Shown here in pieces: positions 25,345-33,612 of a stretch of 34,331 bases of DNA. Source of the stretch: Magnetococcales bacterium (GTDB lineage Bacteria > Pseudomonadota > Magnetococcia > Magnetococcales > Magnetaquicoccaceae). A program made the translations under genes and the position numbers. How positions within the stretch are numbered: position 1 is the stretch's first letter; each line of letters opens with the position of its first letter. The notes below the pieces were generated by a model. The model was not told the DNA's origin and searched no databases. It worked only from the letters and a program-made list of their open reading frames with translations. The DNA lies in the NCBI GenBank assembly GCA_015231775.1, contig JADGAY010000023.1:1-34331 (forward strand), in the 5' to 3' direction.

Positions 25345-25854
25345 TCAAGCGGCAAATTTTGCGGGTCGTGGCCAGGTCGCGGCAAAATCGATCCACTCGA
25401 ACCGCGACAAATCGGGTCAAAAGGGAGATTCCAGGCTCATTTTGTACCTGGAATGAAACTTGCTTTTCGTTTATAGTAAGTCAAAGAAACGACTGGTGTG
25501 TGAAAATCGTGAAAAAAAGGGGTCAAGTCTGAAGCAGGGGGGCCGATAAGGCGAAGTGTGGACTCCTGTTTCCTTGGCGACTTGGCTCAGCCGGGAGACG
25601 CCCGAGGTATCCATCACACTGTGAATGGTTGTCGCGAAATGCCGGATTCCTGACGCTTGGCTAAGGCACGCGGTCGATTTCAATTGACCGTGGTGTCAAA
25701 TGTGTGATATTACGTTAAAGAATCACGCCTTGCATTTCTCGAATTATTCTTTTTTGTTACCCATATAAAGATTTTTTCTGTCGCGCCTGATTGCGGCATG
25801 GTGCTCACAGATTTCGGTTGCCGCGGAGACGCTCAAAGAGGAGTTTAAAACGAC
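25345..25854 (+). promoter_or_regulatory. 510-bp leader region of the giant repeat gene
   Basis: No protein gene is convincing here. ATTCCAGG (25428-25435) and CCTGGAAT (25447-25454) form an 8-bp hairpin followed by a T-rich stretch, possibly the end of the exporter-adaptor transcript. TTGACC (25684-25689), 18 bases, TATTAC (25708-25713) is a plausible promoter that would give a leader of about 135 bases. The AT-rich tract 25740-25775 contrasts with the GC-rich gene. AGAGGAG (25837-25843) is the ribosome-binding site, 11 bases from the ATG. Separate transcription of the passenger is therefore likely. Confidence 0.5.
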
Positions 25855-28800
25855 ATGGCTGCCACATCGACCATCATTCAGATGTTGTCCACCACCCAGA
25901 TCGGCAATCTGACCACCACCTCCCTGGCCACATTCTCCGCGACCGAGCTGAGTTATCTGACCACCACCCAGGTCAGTGCCCTCAAGACCACCAGCATCGC
26001 CAACCTGAGCACCTCGCAAATCGGCGGCTTCTCCGTGACGCAGGTGGGGGTTTTGAGCACCACCCAGGTGTCGTCGCTCACCTCCACCCTGGCCGGCGCG
26101 CTGACCGCCACCCAGATGCCCGCCCTGACCACCACCAACGTGGCCTCTCTGACCACCACCCAGGTGACCGGTCTCAAGAGCACCCAGGTGGGGGCCCTGA
26201 CGGCGACGCAACTCGGGGTGATCAACACCACCCGCATCGCGGTGCTGACCACCACTCAGCTCGGTGGCCTCAAGACCACCCAGGTGAGCGGCCTCTCCAC
26301 CACCCAGGTGGGCATTTTGAACACCACGCAGCTCGGCTCGCTCACCGCGACCCAGATCGGCGCGTTGACCACAACCGGGGTCCGGACCCTCTCCACCACC
26401 CAGGTGAGCGGCCTCAACACCACCCAGATCGGCGGCATCACCGTCACCCAGGTGGGCGGACTGACCACCACCCAGATCAACGCGCTCTCCACCACGCAGA
26501 TGGGCGGGGTGAAATCGACCCAACTGGCGGCTTTCACCACCACGCAGGTGGGTATTCTCTCCACCACCAAGATCGGCTCCCTGAACACCACGCAGGTGGG
26601 TGGACTGAACACCTCGGGCATCGCTGCCCTGACCACCACCCAGGTGCGCTCCCTGACCTCGACCAATCTGGCCACCTTGAACGCCACCCAGTTTGGGGCC
26701 CTGACCACGACCAACGTCGTGGCCCTGACCACCACTCAGGTGACCGGCATCACCGCCACGCAGATCGGTCTGTTGAGCGTCACCCAATCCGCGGCCCTGA
26801 CCACCACCGAGATCGGCACCCTCTCCACCACCCAGTTGGCGGGTCTTAAATCCACCACCATCGCGGTGATGAGCACCACCCAGACCGGTATTCTCTCCAC
26901 GACCCAGGTGGCTTCCCTCTCCGCCGCCCAGGTGGGCGGTCTGAACACCACCCAGATCACGTCGATGACCACCACCCAGATGGGGGTGATGAACACCACC
27001 CAGATCGGCACCCTGACGGTGACCCAGATCGGCGTGCTCACCACCACCAAGCTGGCCGCCCTGTCCACCACGCAGATCTCCGGCGTCAAGTCCACACAGT
27101 TGGCCGGCATGTCCACCACCCAGCTCAAGGGCCTCACCACCACCGAGATCGCCTCGCTCTCCAGCGGGCAGGTGGGTGGCTTGTCCACCCTGGGTCTGGG
27201 GGCGTTGACCACCACGCAATTGAACGCTTTCGTCACCACCGCCGTGGGCGCCCTGAACGCCACCCAGGTGGCCGCCATCTCCACCACGGGTCTGGCCGCG
27301 CTGACCACGACCGTTCTGTCGGGTCTGACCGCCACCCAGGTGGGTGCGTTGACCACCACTCAGGCCGGCGTGCTGACCACCACCGAACTGCGTGCCCTGA
27401 CCACGACGCAACTGGCCGGCCTCAAGTCCACCAACATCGCCGTGCTGACCACCACCAAGGTGACCAGCCTGACCACCACCCAGGTGGGCTCGCTCTCCGC
27501 GACCCAGGTGACCGGTCTGACCACGACCCAGGTCTCCTCCCTGACCACTACCCAGGTGGGCGGCATGGGCACCACCCAGGTGGGCGCCCTCACCGTGACG
27601 CAACTGGCCGGCATGACCACGACCTCGGTCGGCACCTTGACCACCACCCAGTTGAGTGGCGTCAAATCCACCCAGCTCGGCGCCCTGACCACCACGCAAT
27701 TGCGTTCACTGACCACCACGGGTCTGGCCTCTTTGGCCACCGGCCAGTTGGCCGGCCTGACCGCAACCGGAGTGGGTGCCCTGACCACCACCATGCTGCG
27801 CGCCTTCTCCACCACGCAGATCGGCGGGTTGAGCTCCACCCAGGTGGGTTCTCTCACCACCACCGGACTGGCCCAGCTCACCACCACGCAGATGACCGGC
27901 GTCACCTCGACCCAGTTGGGCGCGCTCTCGCTGACCCAGGTCGGCGTGCTGACCACCACCGGGCTCCAGACCCTCTCCACGACCCAGTTGGCGGGTGTCA
28001 AGACCTCGCAGTTGGCCGCGCTCTCCACCACCCAGGCGGGGATTCTCTCCACCACGCAGCTCGGTGGTCTCGCGACCGCCCAGGTAGCCAGTCTCTCGAC
28101 CACGGCTTTGCGGAATCTGACCACCACCCAGCTCTCCGGCCTGTCCGCGGCTCAGGTGGGTGCCTTGACCGAGACGCAGATGGGGGTGATGAGCACCACC
28201 ATGATGAATGCGCTCTCCACCACGCAGCTCGGCGGCCTGAGCGCGACCGATTTCGCCTCGCTCTCCACCACCCAGATCACCACCTTGACCACCACCAAGA
28301 TCGCCGCCCTTTCGACGACGCAGATGGCGGGTCTCAAGGCGACCCAGGTGGCGGGTCTCTCCACGACCCAGGGGAACATTCTGACCACCACCCAGTTGGG
28401 CTCTCTGAGTTCGACGTTGGTGGCTTCGTTGAGCACCACGGTTCTGGCCTCGATCAGCACCACGCAGATGAGCGGTCTGAACTCCAGCCAGATCGGCGCC
28501 CTGACCACGACCCAGGCCATGGCCCTGACCACCACCAAGCTCGGCGCCTTGAACACCACCCAGATCGGCGGTCTCAAGACCTCCCAGTTGGCGGTGCTCT
28601 CCACCACCCAGGCGCGCATTCTCACCACCACGCAGCTTGGCACGATGAACGCCACCCAGATGGGCGGTCTGACCACCACCAATCTGGGCACCTTGACCAC
28701 GACCCAGATGTCGGGCTTCGGCACGACCCAGGTGGGCGCGTTGAGCGTCACCCAGGTGCGCGGTCTCTCCACGACGCAGCTCTCCGCGATGAGCACCACC

Positions 28801-31800
28801 CAGATCTCCGGCGTGAAGTCTACCCAGTTGGGGGCCCTGACCACGACGCAACTGTCGGGTCTGACCACCACGGGTCTGGCATCGTTCTCGACCACGCAGA
28901 TCGGCGGTCTGACTTCGACCGAAATGATGGCCTTCTCGACGACCCAGTTCGGCTACATGACCTCCACCCAGTTGGGTTCGCTGACCGCGGCCCAGGTGAC
29001 GGGTATTTCAACCACGCAGATGGCGCGGTTGACCACCACCCAGCTTGGCGGCATGACCTCCACCCAGTTGGGCGGTTTGACCACCACCCAGTTGGGGGTG
29101 ATGACCACCACCGATCTGCGCGCCATGACCACCACCCAGATCGCGGGGGTGAAGTCCACGCAGTTGGCGGCCTTGACCACCACCCAGAGCGGTAACCTCT
29201 CCACCACGCAGGTCGCGGTGTTGAGCATCGCCCAGCTCGGTGGCATGACCACCACCGCGGTGAGTGTTCTGACCACCACCCAGATGTCGGCCATGACCTC
29301 GACCCAGATCGCGGGTCTCTCCACGGCCCAGGCGCGGAGTCTCACGACCACCCATGTGGGTGCCTTGAACACCACGCAGCTCTCCGGTGTGAAGTCCACG
29401 CAGTTGGCTGCGTTGACCACCACCCAGGTCCGTTCGCTCACCACCACCGGTTTGGCTTCGCTCTCCACGGCGCAGATCGGCGGCCTGACCGCGACCGACA
29501 TGGGCGCGATGTCCACGACCCAGTTCTCGGCTCTGTCCACGACCCTGGTCGGCGCCCTGAACGCCACCCAGGTGGGCGGCATGACCACCACCAGCGTGGC
29601 CGCGTTGACCACCACGCAGTTGAAGGGGCTCTCCTCCACCTCGCTGGGCGCCATGAGCACGACCCAGATACTGGTGTTGACCACCACGGGTCTCAACACC
29701 CTCACCACCACGCAACTGGCGGGCCTCAAGAGCACCCAGTTGGCGGGGTTGACCACCACCCAGTTCCGCGGTCTCGGAACCACCCAGTTGGGCGGGCTCT
29801 CCGCGACCCAGATGGGCGGGTTGGGCGCGGCGGGCTTCGGTGCCATGAGCACCACGCAGATCGCCAATATGAGCACCCTCCAGCTCGGTGGCATGACCGC
29901 GACCCAGATGGGCGGCATGACCACCACCGGCGTGGCCACGTTGACCACGACCCTGCTGGGCGGCTTGAAGTCCACGCAATTGGCCGCGATGACCACCACC
30001 CAGTTGTTGTCGATGACCACCACGGGCCTGGCCTCGTTGAGCACCACGCAGATCGGCGGTCTGACCTCGACCCAGATGCGCGGCATCTCCACGACCCAGT
30101 TGGGGAGCATGAAGACCACGCAGATCGGTGGTTTGAACGCCACCCAGGTGGCCAGCCTCACCACGACCAATCTGACGAGTCTGACCACGACCCTGATGGG
30201 TGGCTTGACCTCCAGCCAGTTGGGAGCGTTGACGTCCACGCAGACCTCGATCATGACCACGACTCAGGTCAAGGCGCTGACCACGACCCAGATCGGCGGG
30301 ATCAAGTCCGCGCAGTTGGCGGTGATGACCACCACACAGACCGCAACCTTGACCACCACCCAGGTGCAGGCGATCTCCTCGACCCAGGTGGGCGGTTTGA
30401 CCACCACGCAGATCGGGGTGATGACCACGACCCAGGTTGGCAACCTCACCTCCACGGCTCTGAGCGGTCTTGCGCTGGCCCAGTTGGCGGGTCTGACCAC
30501 CTCGAGCGTGGCCACCCTGAGCACCACCCAGTTGACCGGGGTCAAGTCCACCCAGTTGGGCGGTCTGACCACGACCCAGCTCAAGAGTCTGACCACCACC
30601 GGGCTCAAGGCGCTCTCCACGACCCAGATCGGCGGTCTGACTTCGACCGGGATGGGCGCGTTGACCACCACCCAGTTCTCGGTGTTGACCACGACCCTGC
30701 TGGGCGCGTTGACCTCGGCCCAGGTGGGTGGGGTGACCACCACGGCGATCTCTGGCATGACCACGACCCAGTTGTCGGGCATGACCTCGACGCAGTTGGG
30801 CAGCCTGACCACCACCCAGGGCAATGCCTTGACCACCACCGGTCTCAAGGCGCTCACCACGACCCAGATCGGCGGTCTGAAGAGCACGCAGCTTGCGGCC
30901 CTGACGACCACGATGACCGGAACCCTGACCACGACGCAGATCTCTTCCATGGCGTCGGCGCAGGTGACGGGTCTGAATACGACCCAGTTGAGCACTCTGA
31001 CCACGACCCAGTTGGGTGCGTTCAACACCACGCAGATCGGGGCGCTCTCCACGACCCAGACCGGTGGCCTGACCACGACCGAGATCAAGGCGTTGACCAC
31101 CACCCAGTTGACGGGTATCAAGTCCACGCAGTTGGGTGCCCTGACCGTCACCCAGATGCAGTCCTTGACCACCACGGGCCTGGTGACCTTGACCACGACG
31201 CAGATCGGCGGGCTCACGAGCACCACCATGGGCGGCATGACCACCACCCAGTTGGGCAATCTGACCGCCACCCAGATGGGTTCGCTCTCCGCGGTGCAGA
31301 TGGGTGGGTTGACCACCACGGTGATCGCGCTTCTTTCCACCACGCAGGTGGGTGGATTGACCTCGACCCAGGTGGGTGGACTGACCGCGACCCAGATGCG
31401 GGTGATGACCACCACCGATCTGAAGGCCCTCTCCACCACGCAGGTGGGTGGCTTGAAGTCCACGCAGGTCGGCGCCTTCACCACCACGCAGTTTGCGATC
31501 ATCACCACGACGCAGATTGCGGCGATGAGCGCGACGCAGGTGGGTGGCATCTCCACCACCGAGATTCAGGTGATGACGACGACCCAGTTGGGCGCGTTGA
31601 ACACCACGCAGGTGGCAGGTCTCTCCACGGTTCAGGCGGGCAGTCTGACCACGACCGAGATCAAGGCGTTGACCACCACCCAGTTGACGGGTATCAAGTC
31701 CACGCATTTGAATGCCCTGACCACCACCCAGTTGACGGGTCTGACCACCACCGGCATCGCGGTGATGAGCACCACCCAGTTGCGGGGTCTGACCGCCACG

Positions 31801-32559
31801 CAGATCGGCGGGATGAGCACCACCCAGGTGAATGGCATGACCAGCACCCAGTTGGGCAGCATCACCTCGACGACGTTGAGTGGTCTGACCACCACGATGA
31901 TCGGCGTGATGACCACCACGAATATGGGTGGTCTGGTGGCCACGCAGTTGAGCGTGTTGAGTCAGACGCAGTTGAACGCGCTGACCACCACTGGTCTCAA
32001 GACGTTGACCACGACCCAGTTGGGCGGTCTGAAGTCCACGCAGGTGGCGGCGCTCAGCACCGTCCAGGTGGCGGCCATGACGACCACGCAGATGAGCGGT
32101 CTGACGGCCACGCAGATGAGCGGTCTGGAGTCCACGGACGTGGCCTATCTGACCACGACCCAGATGGGCATTCTGACGGCGACCCAGGTGGGTGCGTTGA
32201 CCACCACGTCGGTGGGTGCCCTTTCCACCACGGATCTGCGTTATCTGACGGCGACGCAGTTTGGTGGGATCAACGCGGCGCAGATGACCGCGTTGACCTC
32301 GACCCAGGTGTCGGTGTTGACCACCACCCAGGTGGGTTCGTTGACCTCGACCCAGGTGCGTGGATTGGAGTACATCGACATCTCGTACCTGACCACCACC
32401 AACATCTCGGTCCTGTCCACGACTGCGTTGGCGGGGATCACCTCCACGCAGGTGAATGGCGTGACCTTGGGTGGCGTTCAGTACGGCGGTCTGACCACCA
32501 CGCAGATCGGTTCGTTGAACTCCAACCAGTTGGGTGTGATTCTGGGGGTATTGGGTTGA
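25855..32559 (+). CDS. Giant Thr-rich octad-repeat protein, putative type I secreted surface protein
   Basis: 2234 residues made almost wholly of 8-residue units of consensus L-T-T-T-Q-V-G-A (positions: 1 L/M/I/F, 2-4 T/S, 5 mostly Q, 6 V/I/L/M, 7 G/A/S, 8 A/G/S). After ten residues (MAATSTIIQM), about 278 units follow in one register, broken only by a 10-residue unit near residue 2203. No Cys or Trp and almost no Pro or His are seen, and charge is scarce. There is no Sec signal, no Ca-binding GGxGxD repeats and no double-Gly leader. The last residues (LNSNQLGVILGVLG) are hydrophobic, as in some type I signals. Position downstream of an exporter and adaptor makes it their likely cargo, probably an adhesin, surface fibre or coat; function is unproven. 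The 24-base DNA unit varies mainly at silent sites. Confidence 0.85.
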   Translation: MAATSTIIQMLSTTQIGNLTTTSLATFSATELSYLTTTQVSALKTTSIANLSTSQIGGFSVTQVGVLSTTQVSSLTSTLAGALTATQMPALTTTNVASLTTTQVTGLKSTQVGALTATQLGVINTTRIAVLTTTQLGGLKTTQVSGLSTTQVGILNTTQLGSLTATQIGALTTTGVRTLSTTQVSGLNTTQIGGITVTQVGGLTTTQINALSTTQMGGVKSTQLAAFTTTQVGILSTTKIGSLNTTQVGGLNTSGIAALTTTQVRSLTSTNLATLNATQFGALTTTNVVALTTTQVTGITATQIGLLSVTQSAALTTTEIGTLSTTQLAGLKSTTIAVMSTTQTGILSTTQVASLSAAQVGGLNTTQITSMTTTQMGVMNTTQIGTLTVTQIGVLTTTKLAALSTTQISGVKSTQLAGMSTTQLKGLTTTEIASLSSGQVGGLSTLGLGALTTTQLNAFVTTAVGALNATQVAAISTTGLAALTTTVLSGLTATQVGALTTTQAGVLTTTELRALTTTQLAGLKSTNIAVLTTTKVTSLTTTQVGSLSATQVTGLTTTQVSSLTTTQVGGMGTTQVGALTVTQLAGMTTTSVGTLTTTQLSGVKSTQLGALTTTQLRSLTTTGLASLATGQLAGLTATGVGALTTTMLRAFSTTQIGGLSSTQVGSLTTTGLAQLTTTQMTGVTSTQLGALSLTQVGVLTTTGLQTLSTTQLAGVKTSQLAALSTTQAGILSTTQLGGLATAQVASLSTTALRNLTTTQLSGLSAAQVGALTETQMGVMSTTMMNALSTTQLGGLSATDFASLSTTQITTLTTTKIAALSTTQMAGLKATQVAGLSTTQGNILTTTQLGSLSSTLVASLSTTVLASISTTQMSGLNSSQIGALTTTQAMALTTTKLGALNTTQIGGLKTSQLAVLSTTQARILTTTQLGTMNATQMGGLTTTNLGTLTTTQMSGFGTTQVGALSVTQVRGLSTTQLSAMSTTQISGVKSTQLGALTTTQLSGLTTTGLASFSTTQIGGLTSTEMMAFSTTQFGYMTSTQLGSLTAAQVTGISTTQMARLTTTQLGGMTSTQLGGLTTTQLGVMTTTDLRAMTTTQIAGVKSTQLAALTTTQSGNLSTTQVAVLSIAQLGGMTTTAVSVLTTTQMSAMTSTQIAGLSTAQARSLTTTHVGALNTTQLSGVKSTQLAALTTTQVRSLTTTGLASLSTAQIGGLTATDMGAMSTTQFSALSTTLVGALNATQVGGMTTTSVAALTTTQLKGLSSTSLGAMSTTQILVLTTTGLNTLTTTQLAGLKSTQLAGLTTTQFRGLGTTQLGGLSATQMGGLGAAGFGAMSTTQIANMSTLQLGGMTATQMGGMTTTGVATLTTTLLGGLKSTQLAAMTTTQLLSMTTTGLASLSTTQIGGLTSTQMRGISTTQLGSMKTTQIGGLNATQVASLTTTNLTSLTTTLMGGLTSSQLGALTSTQTSIMTTTQVKALTTTQIGGIKSAQLAVMTTTQTATLTTTQVQAISSTQVGGLTTTQIGVMTTTQVGNLTSTALSGLALAQLAGLTTSSVATLSTTQLTGVKSTQLGGLTTTQLKSLTTTGLKALSTTQIGGLTSTGMGALTTTQFSVLTTTLLGALTSAQVGGVTTTAISGMTTTQLSGMTSTQLGSLTTTQGNALTTTGLKALTTTQIGGLKSTQLAALTTTMTGTLTTTQISSMASAQVTGLNTTQLSTLTTTQLGAFNTTQIGALSTTQTGGLTTTEIKALTTTQLTGIKSTQLGALTVTQMQSLTTTGLVTLTTTQIGGLTSTTMGGMTTTQLGNLTATQMGSLSAVQMGGLTTTVIALLSTTQVGGLTSTQVGGLTATQMRVMTTTDLKALSTTQVGGLKSTQVGAFTTTQFAIITTTQIAAMSATQVGGISTTEIQVMTTTQLGALNTTQVAGLSTVQAGSLTTTEIKALTTTQLTGIKSTHLNALTTTQLTGLTTTGIAVMSTTQLRGLTATQIGGMSTTQVNGMTSTQLGSITSTTLSGLTTTMIGVMTTTNMGGLVATQLSVLSQTQLNALTTTGLKTLTTTQLGGLKSTQVAALSTVQVAAMTTTQMSGLTATQMSGLESTDVAYLTTTQMGILTATQVGALTTTSVGALSTTDLRYLTATQFGGINAAQMTALTSTQVSVLTTTQVGSLTSTQVRGLEYIDISYLTTTNISVLSTTALAGITSTQVNGVTLGGVQYGGLTTTQIGSLNSNQLGVILGVLG
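25885..32538 (+). repeat. 24-bp (octad) tandem array with 576-bp higher-order period
   Basis: 277 in-frame units, with one 30-base unit at 32461-32490. Lys-bearing units ([VLI]-K-S-T-Q-L) start at 26269, 26509, 26845, 27085, 27421, 27661, 27997, then 28573, 28813, 29149, 29389, 29725, 29965, 30301, 30541, 30877, 31117, 31453, 31693, 32029. Spacings alternate 10 and 14 units, so the pattern repeats every 24 units (192 residues, 576 bases). At 28237 and 32269 the expected unit is present but lacks Lys. One additional Lys unit lies off-phase at 28333; the first two Lys-bearing units at the N-terminus are also outside the pattern. Confidence 0.9.
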
Positions 32560-32597
32560 TCGACCTCTAGGCGCTTGACCAACTAAGTGACTCTGGC

Positions 32598-32652
32598 CAC
32601 CGGCCAGGTCCGCTCCGGGAAGTTGGGAGCGGGTCTGGCCGGTGTTTTTTTT
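32598..32652 (+). terminator. Rho-independent terminator of the giant gene
   Basis: CACCGGCCAGGTCCGCTCC (32598-32616) pairs with GGAGCGGGTCTGGCCGGTG (32626-32644) across a 9-base loop GGGAAGTTG. The stem is 19 bp with two G-U wobbles, followed directly by eight Ts (32645-32652). Confidence 0.93.
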
Positions 32653-32750
32653 GGTGGGTGTATCGGGTGTTGAGGTGTCGGGTTGGGTATGTTTCTGGGG
32701 GTGTTGGGTTGATCGACCGCGAGGCGCTTGACCAACCAAGTGACGCTGGC

Positions 32751-32805
32751 CACCGTCCAGGTCCGCTCCGGGAAGTTGGGAGCGGACCTGGACGGTGTTC
32801 TGTTT
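32751..32805 (+). terminator. Second, duplicated terminator hairpin
   Basis: Perfect 19-bp stem 32751-32769 / 32779-32797 with loop GGGAAGTTG. The following TTCTGTTT is a weaker U-tract, so this probably acts as a back-up terminator. Confidence 0.7.
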
Positions 32806-32908
32806 GGTGGGTGTAGCGGGATTGGGGCTTGCGGGATTGGACGGGCGGGGCCCCAGCCTGTTTTGCTGCTTGATCCGTGAAAATGAGTCGGGCGCGTGGA
32901 AATTTGGT

Positions 32909-32938
32909 TTGCAACATACCGACTGGTTGGTATATAAA
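32909..32938 (+). promoter_or_regulatory. Promoter of the AhpD-like/TetR unit
   Basis: TTGCAA (32909-32914), 18 bases, TATAAA (32933-32938). The upstream operator lies in the spacer and the downstream operator covers the start site, as expected for repression by the TetR protein encoded in the unit. Confidence 0.55.
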
Positions 32939-32961
32939 CAATACAGACCGGTCGGTATGTT
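32913..32961 (+). promoter_or_regulatory. Twin palindromic operators, likely TetR binding sites
   Basis: Site 1, ATACCGACTGGTTGGTAT (32916-32933), and site 2, ATACAGACCGGTCGGTAT (32941-32958), are imperfect 18-bp palindromes (14/18 and 16/18 symmetric) with centres 25 bases apart. Their outer edges also form a perfect 11-bp inverted repeat, AACATACCGAC (32913-32923) and GTCGGTATGTT (32951-32961). Confidence 0.75.
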
Positions 32962-33060
32962 TGAGATCGCCTCTCTCGGATGGGTTTCCAGGATGGGGAC
33001 CATGGGAGGTTGGAGATCTTATCCCGTCATGGACATTCACATCGATTGAGGAGTGGGAAC

Positions 33061-33591
33061 ATGTTGATCACGCCACAGGCCCCGGCAGGGGAGGAGTCAC
33101 GAGTGGAAGCGGTGCTGGAGGCGATTCGCGCTCAATTCGGGAAGGTTCCGGAAGGGATGGCACTGTTTGCCATCAGTCCGGAACTCCTGGAGTTGCGCTG
33201 GGCGGGTTTGCGATACTATCTTAGTCACCCGCGGTTGGGGATGCGATTGTTGGCTTTCATTCGGCTGTTGGTGTCGGAGCGGCTGGGTGCGCCGTTTTGC
33301 GTGGGGATGAACCAAGCGATTTTGCTGCACGTTGGCGTGCCTTTGGAGGCGATCGAGGCGGCGCGGCGGGATCCGGCGCAAGCCCTGTTACCGGAGTCGG
33401 AGTTGGGGTTGTTGCAGTTGGTTTTGAAGGCCACGGAGCACCCGTTGCGTGTGACGGGTGAGGATCTGGAGGCGATGCGCGGGTTGGGGTGGAGCGATCG
33501 GGATGTTCTGGACGCGATTCATCACGGCGCCAACAACGCGGCTGCGGACATTATTTACAACACCTACAAGATCGGCGTGACCAGTTGTTGA
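33061..33591 (+). CDS. AhpD/carboxymuconolactone-decarboxylase-like protein with degenerate active site
   Basis: 176 residues, all helical, with GAGGAG seven bases before the ATG. FIRLLVSERLGAPFCVGMN aligns with the AhpD-like core, where the redox site normally reads C-P-x-C-V-x-x-H. Here it reads A-P-F-C-V-G-M-N: the first Cys is Ala and the His is Asn. One Cys remains. LGWSDRDVLDAIHHGANNAAADIIYNTYKIG is the usual C-terminal helix pair. Relatives are peroxidase-reducing or decarboxylating enzymes, often induced by electrophiles or peroxides and often paired with TetR regulators. With the disulfide pair lost, a classic peroxidase role is unlikely. It lies 21 bases upstream of the tetR gene and is probably its main target. 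Confidence 0.7.
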   Translation: MLITPQAPAGEESRVEAVLEAIRAQFGKVPEGMALFAISPELLELRWAGLRYYLSHPRLGMRLLAFIRLLVSERLGAPFCVGMNQAILLHVGVPLEAIEAARRDPAQALLPESELGLLQLVLKATEHPLRVTGEDLEAMRGLGWSDRDVLDAIHHGANNAAADIIYNTYKIGVTSC

Positions 33592-33612
33592 GGCGTCGAG
33601 GGGGGAGGATGC

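Larger units (their letters stand above)
32551..32822 (+). repeat. 153-bp tandem duplication of gene end plus terminator
   Basis: The segment from TTGGGTTGAT at 32551 through the terminator recurs from 32704 at an offset of 153 bases. The second copy keeps the end-of-gene codons (CTGGGGGTGTTGGGTTGA) now out of the gene. Its hairpin at 32751-32797 has a perfect 19-bp stem (CACCGTCCAGGTCCGCTCC) and the same loop, but the T-tract is broken (TTCTGTTT). Confidence 0.9.

Noticed and set aside
25540..25690. Riboswitch (for example c-di-GMP type) in the leader of the giant gene
   Set aside because: Short stems such as GGCTCAGCC are present, but the conserved core bases of known c-di-GMP classes could not be recognised.
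25885..32538. Array of short repeats resembling a CRISPR
   Set aside because: The 24-base units are contiguous, in frame and degenerate, without unique spacers; they encode protein octads.
25855..32559. RTX toxin or adhesin
   Set aside because: No GGxGxDx(L/F/I) Ca-binding repeats were found anywhere in the translation.
29008..33003. A 1331-codon open frame on the minus strand, and other long open frames on both strands across the octad array
   Set aside because: The 24-bp unit is a multiple of three and contains no stop in several frames, so long open frames arise automatically. The antisense proteins have no fold-like pattern, and this frame runs through both terminators.
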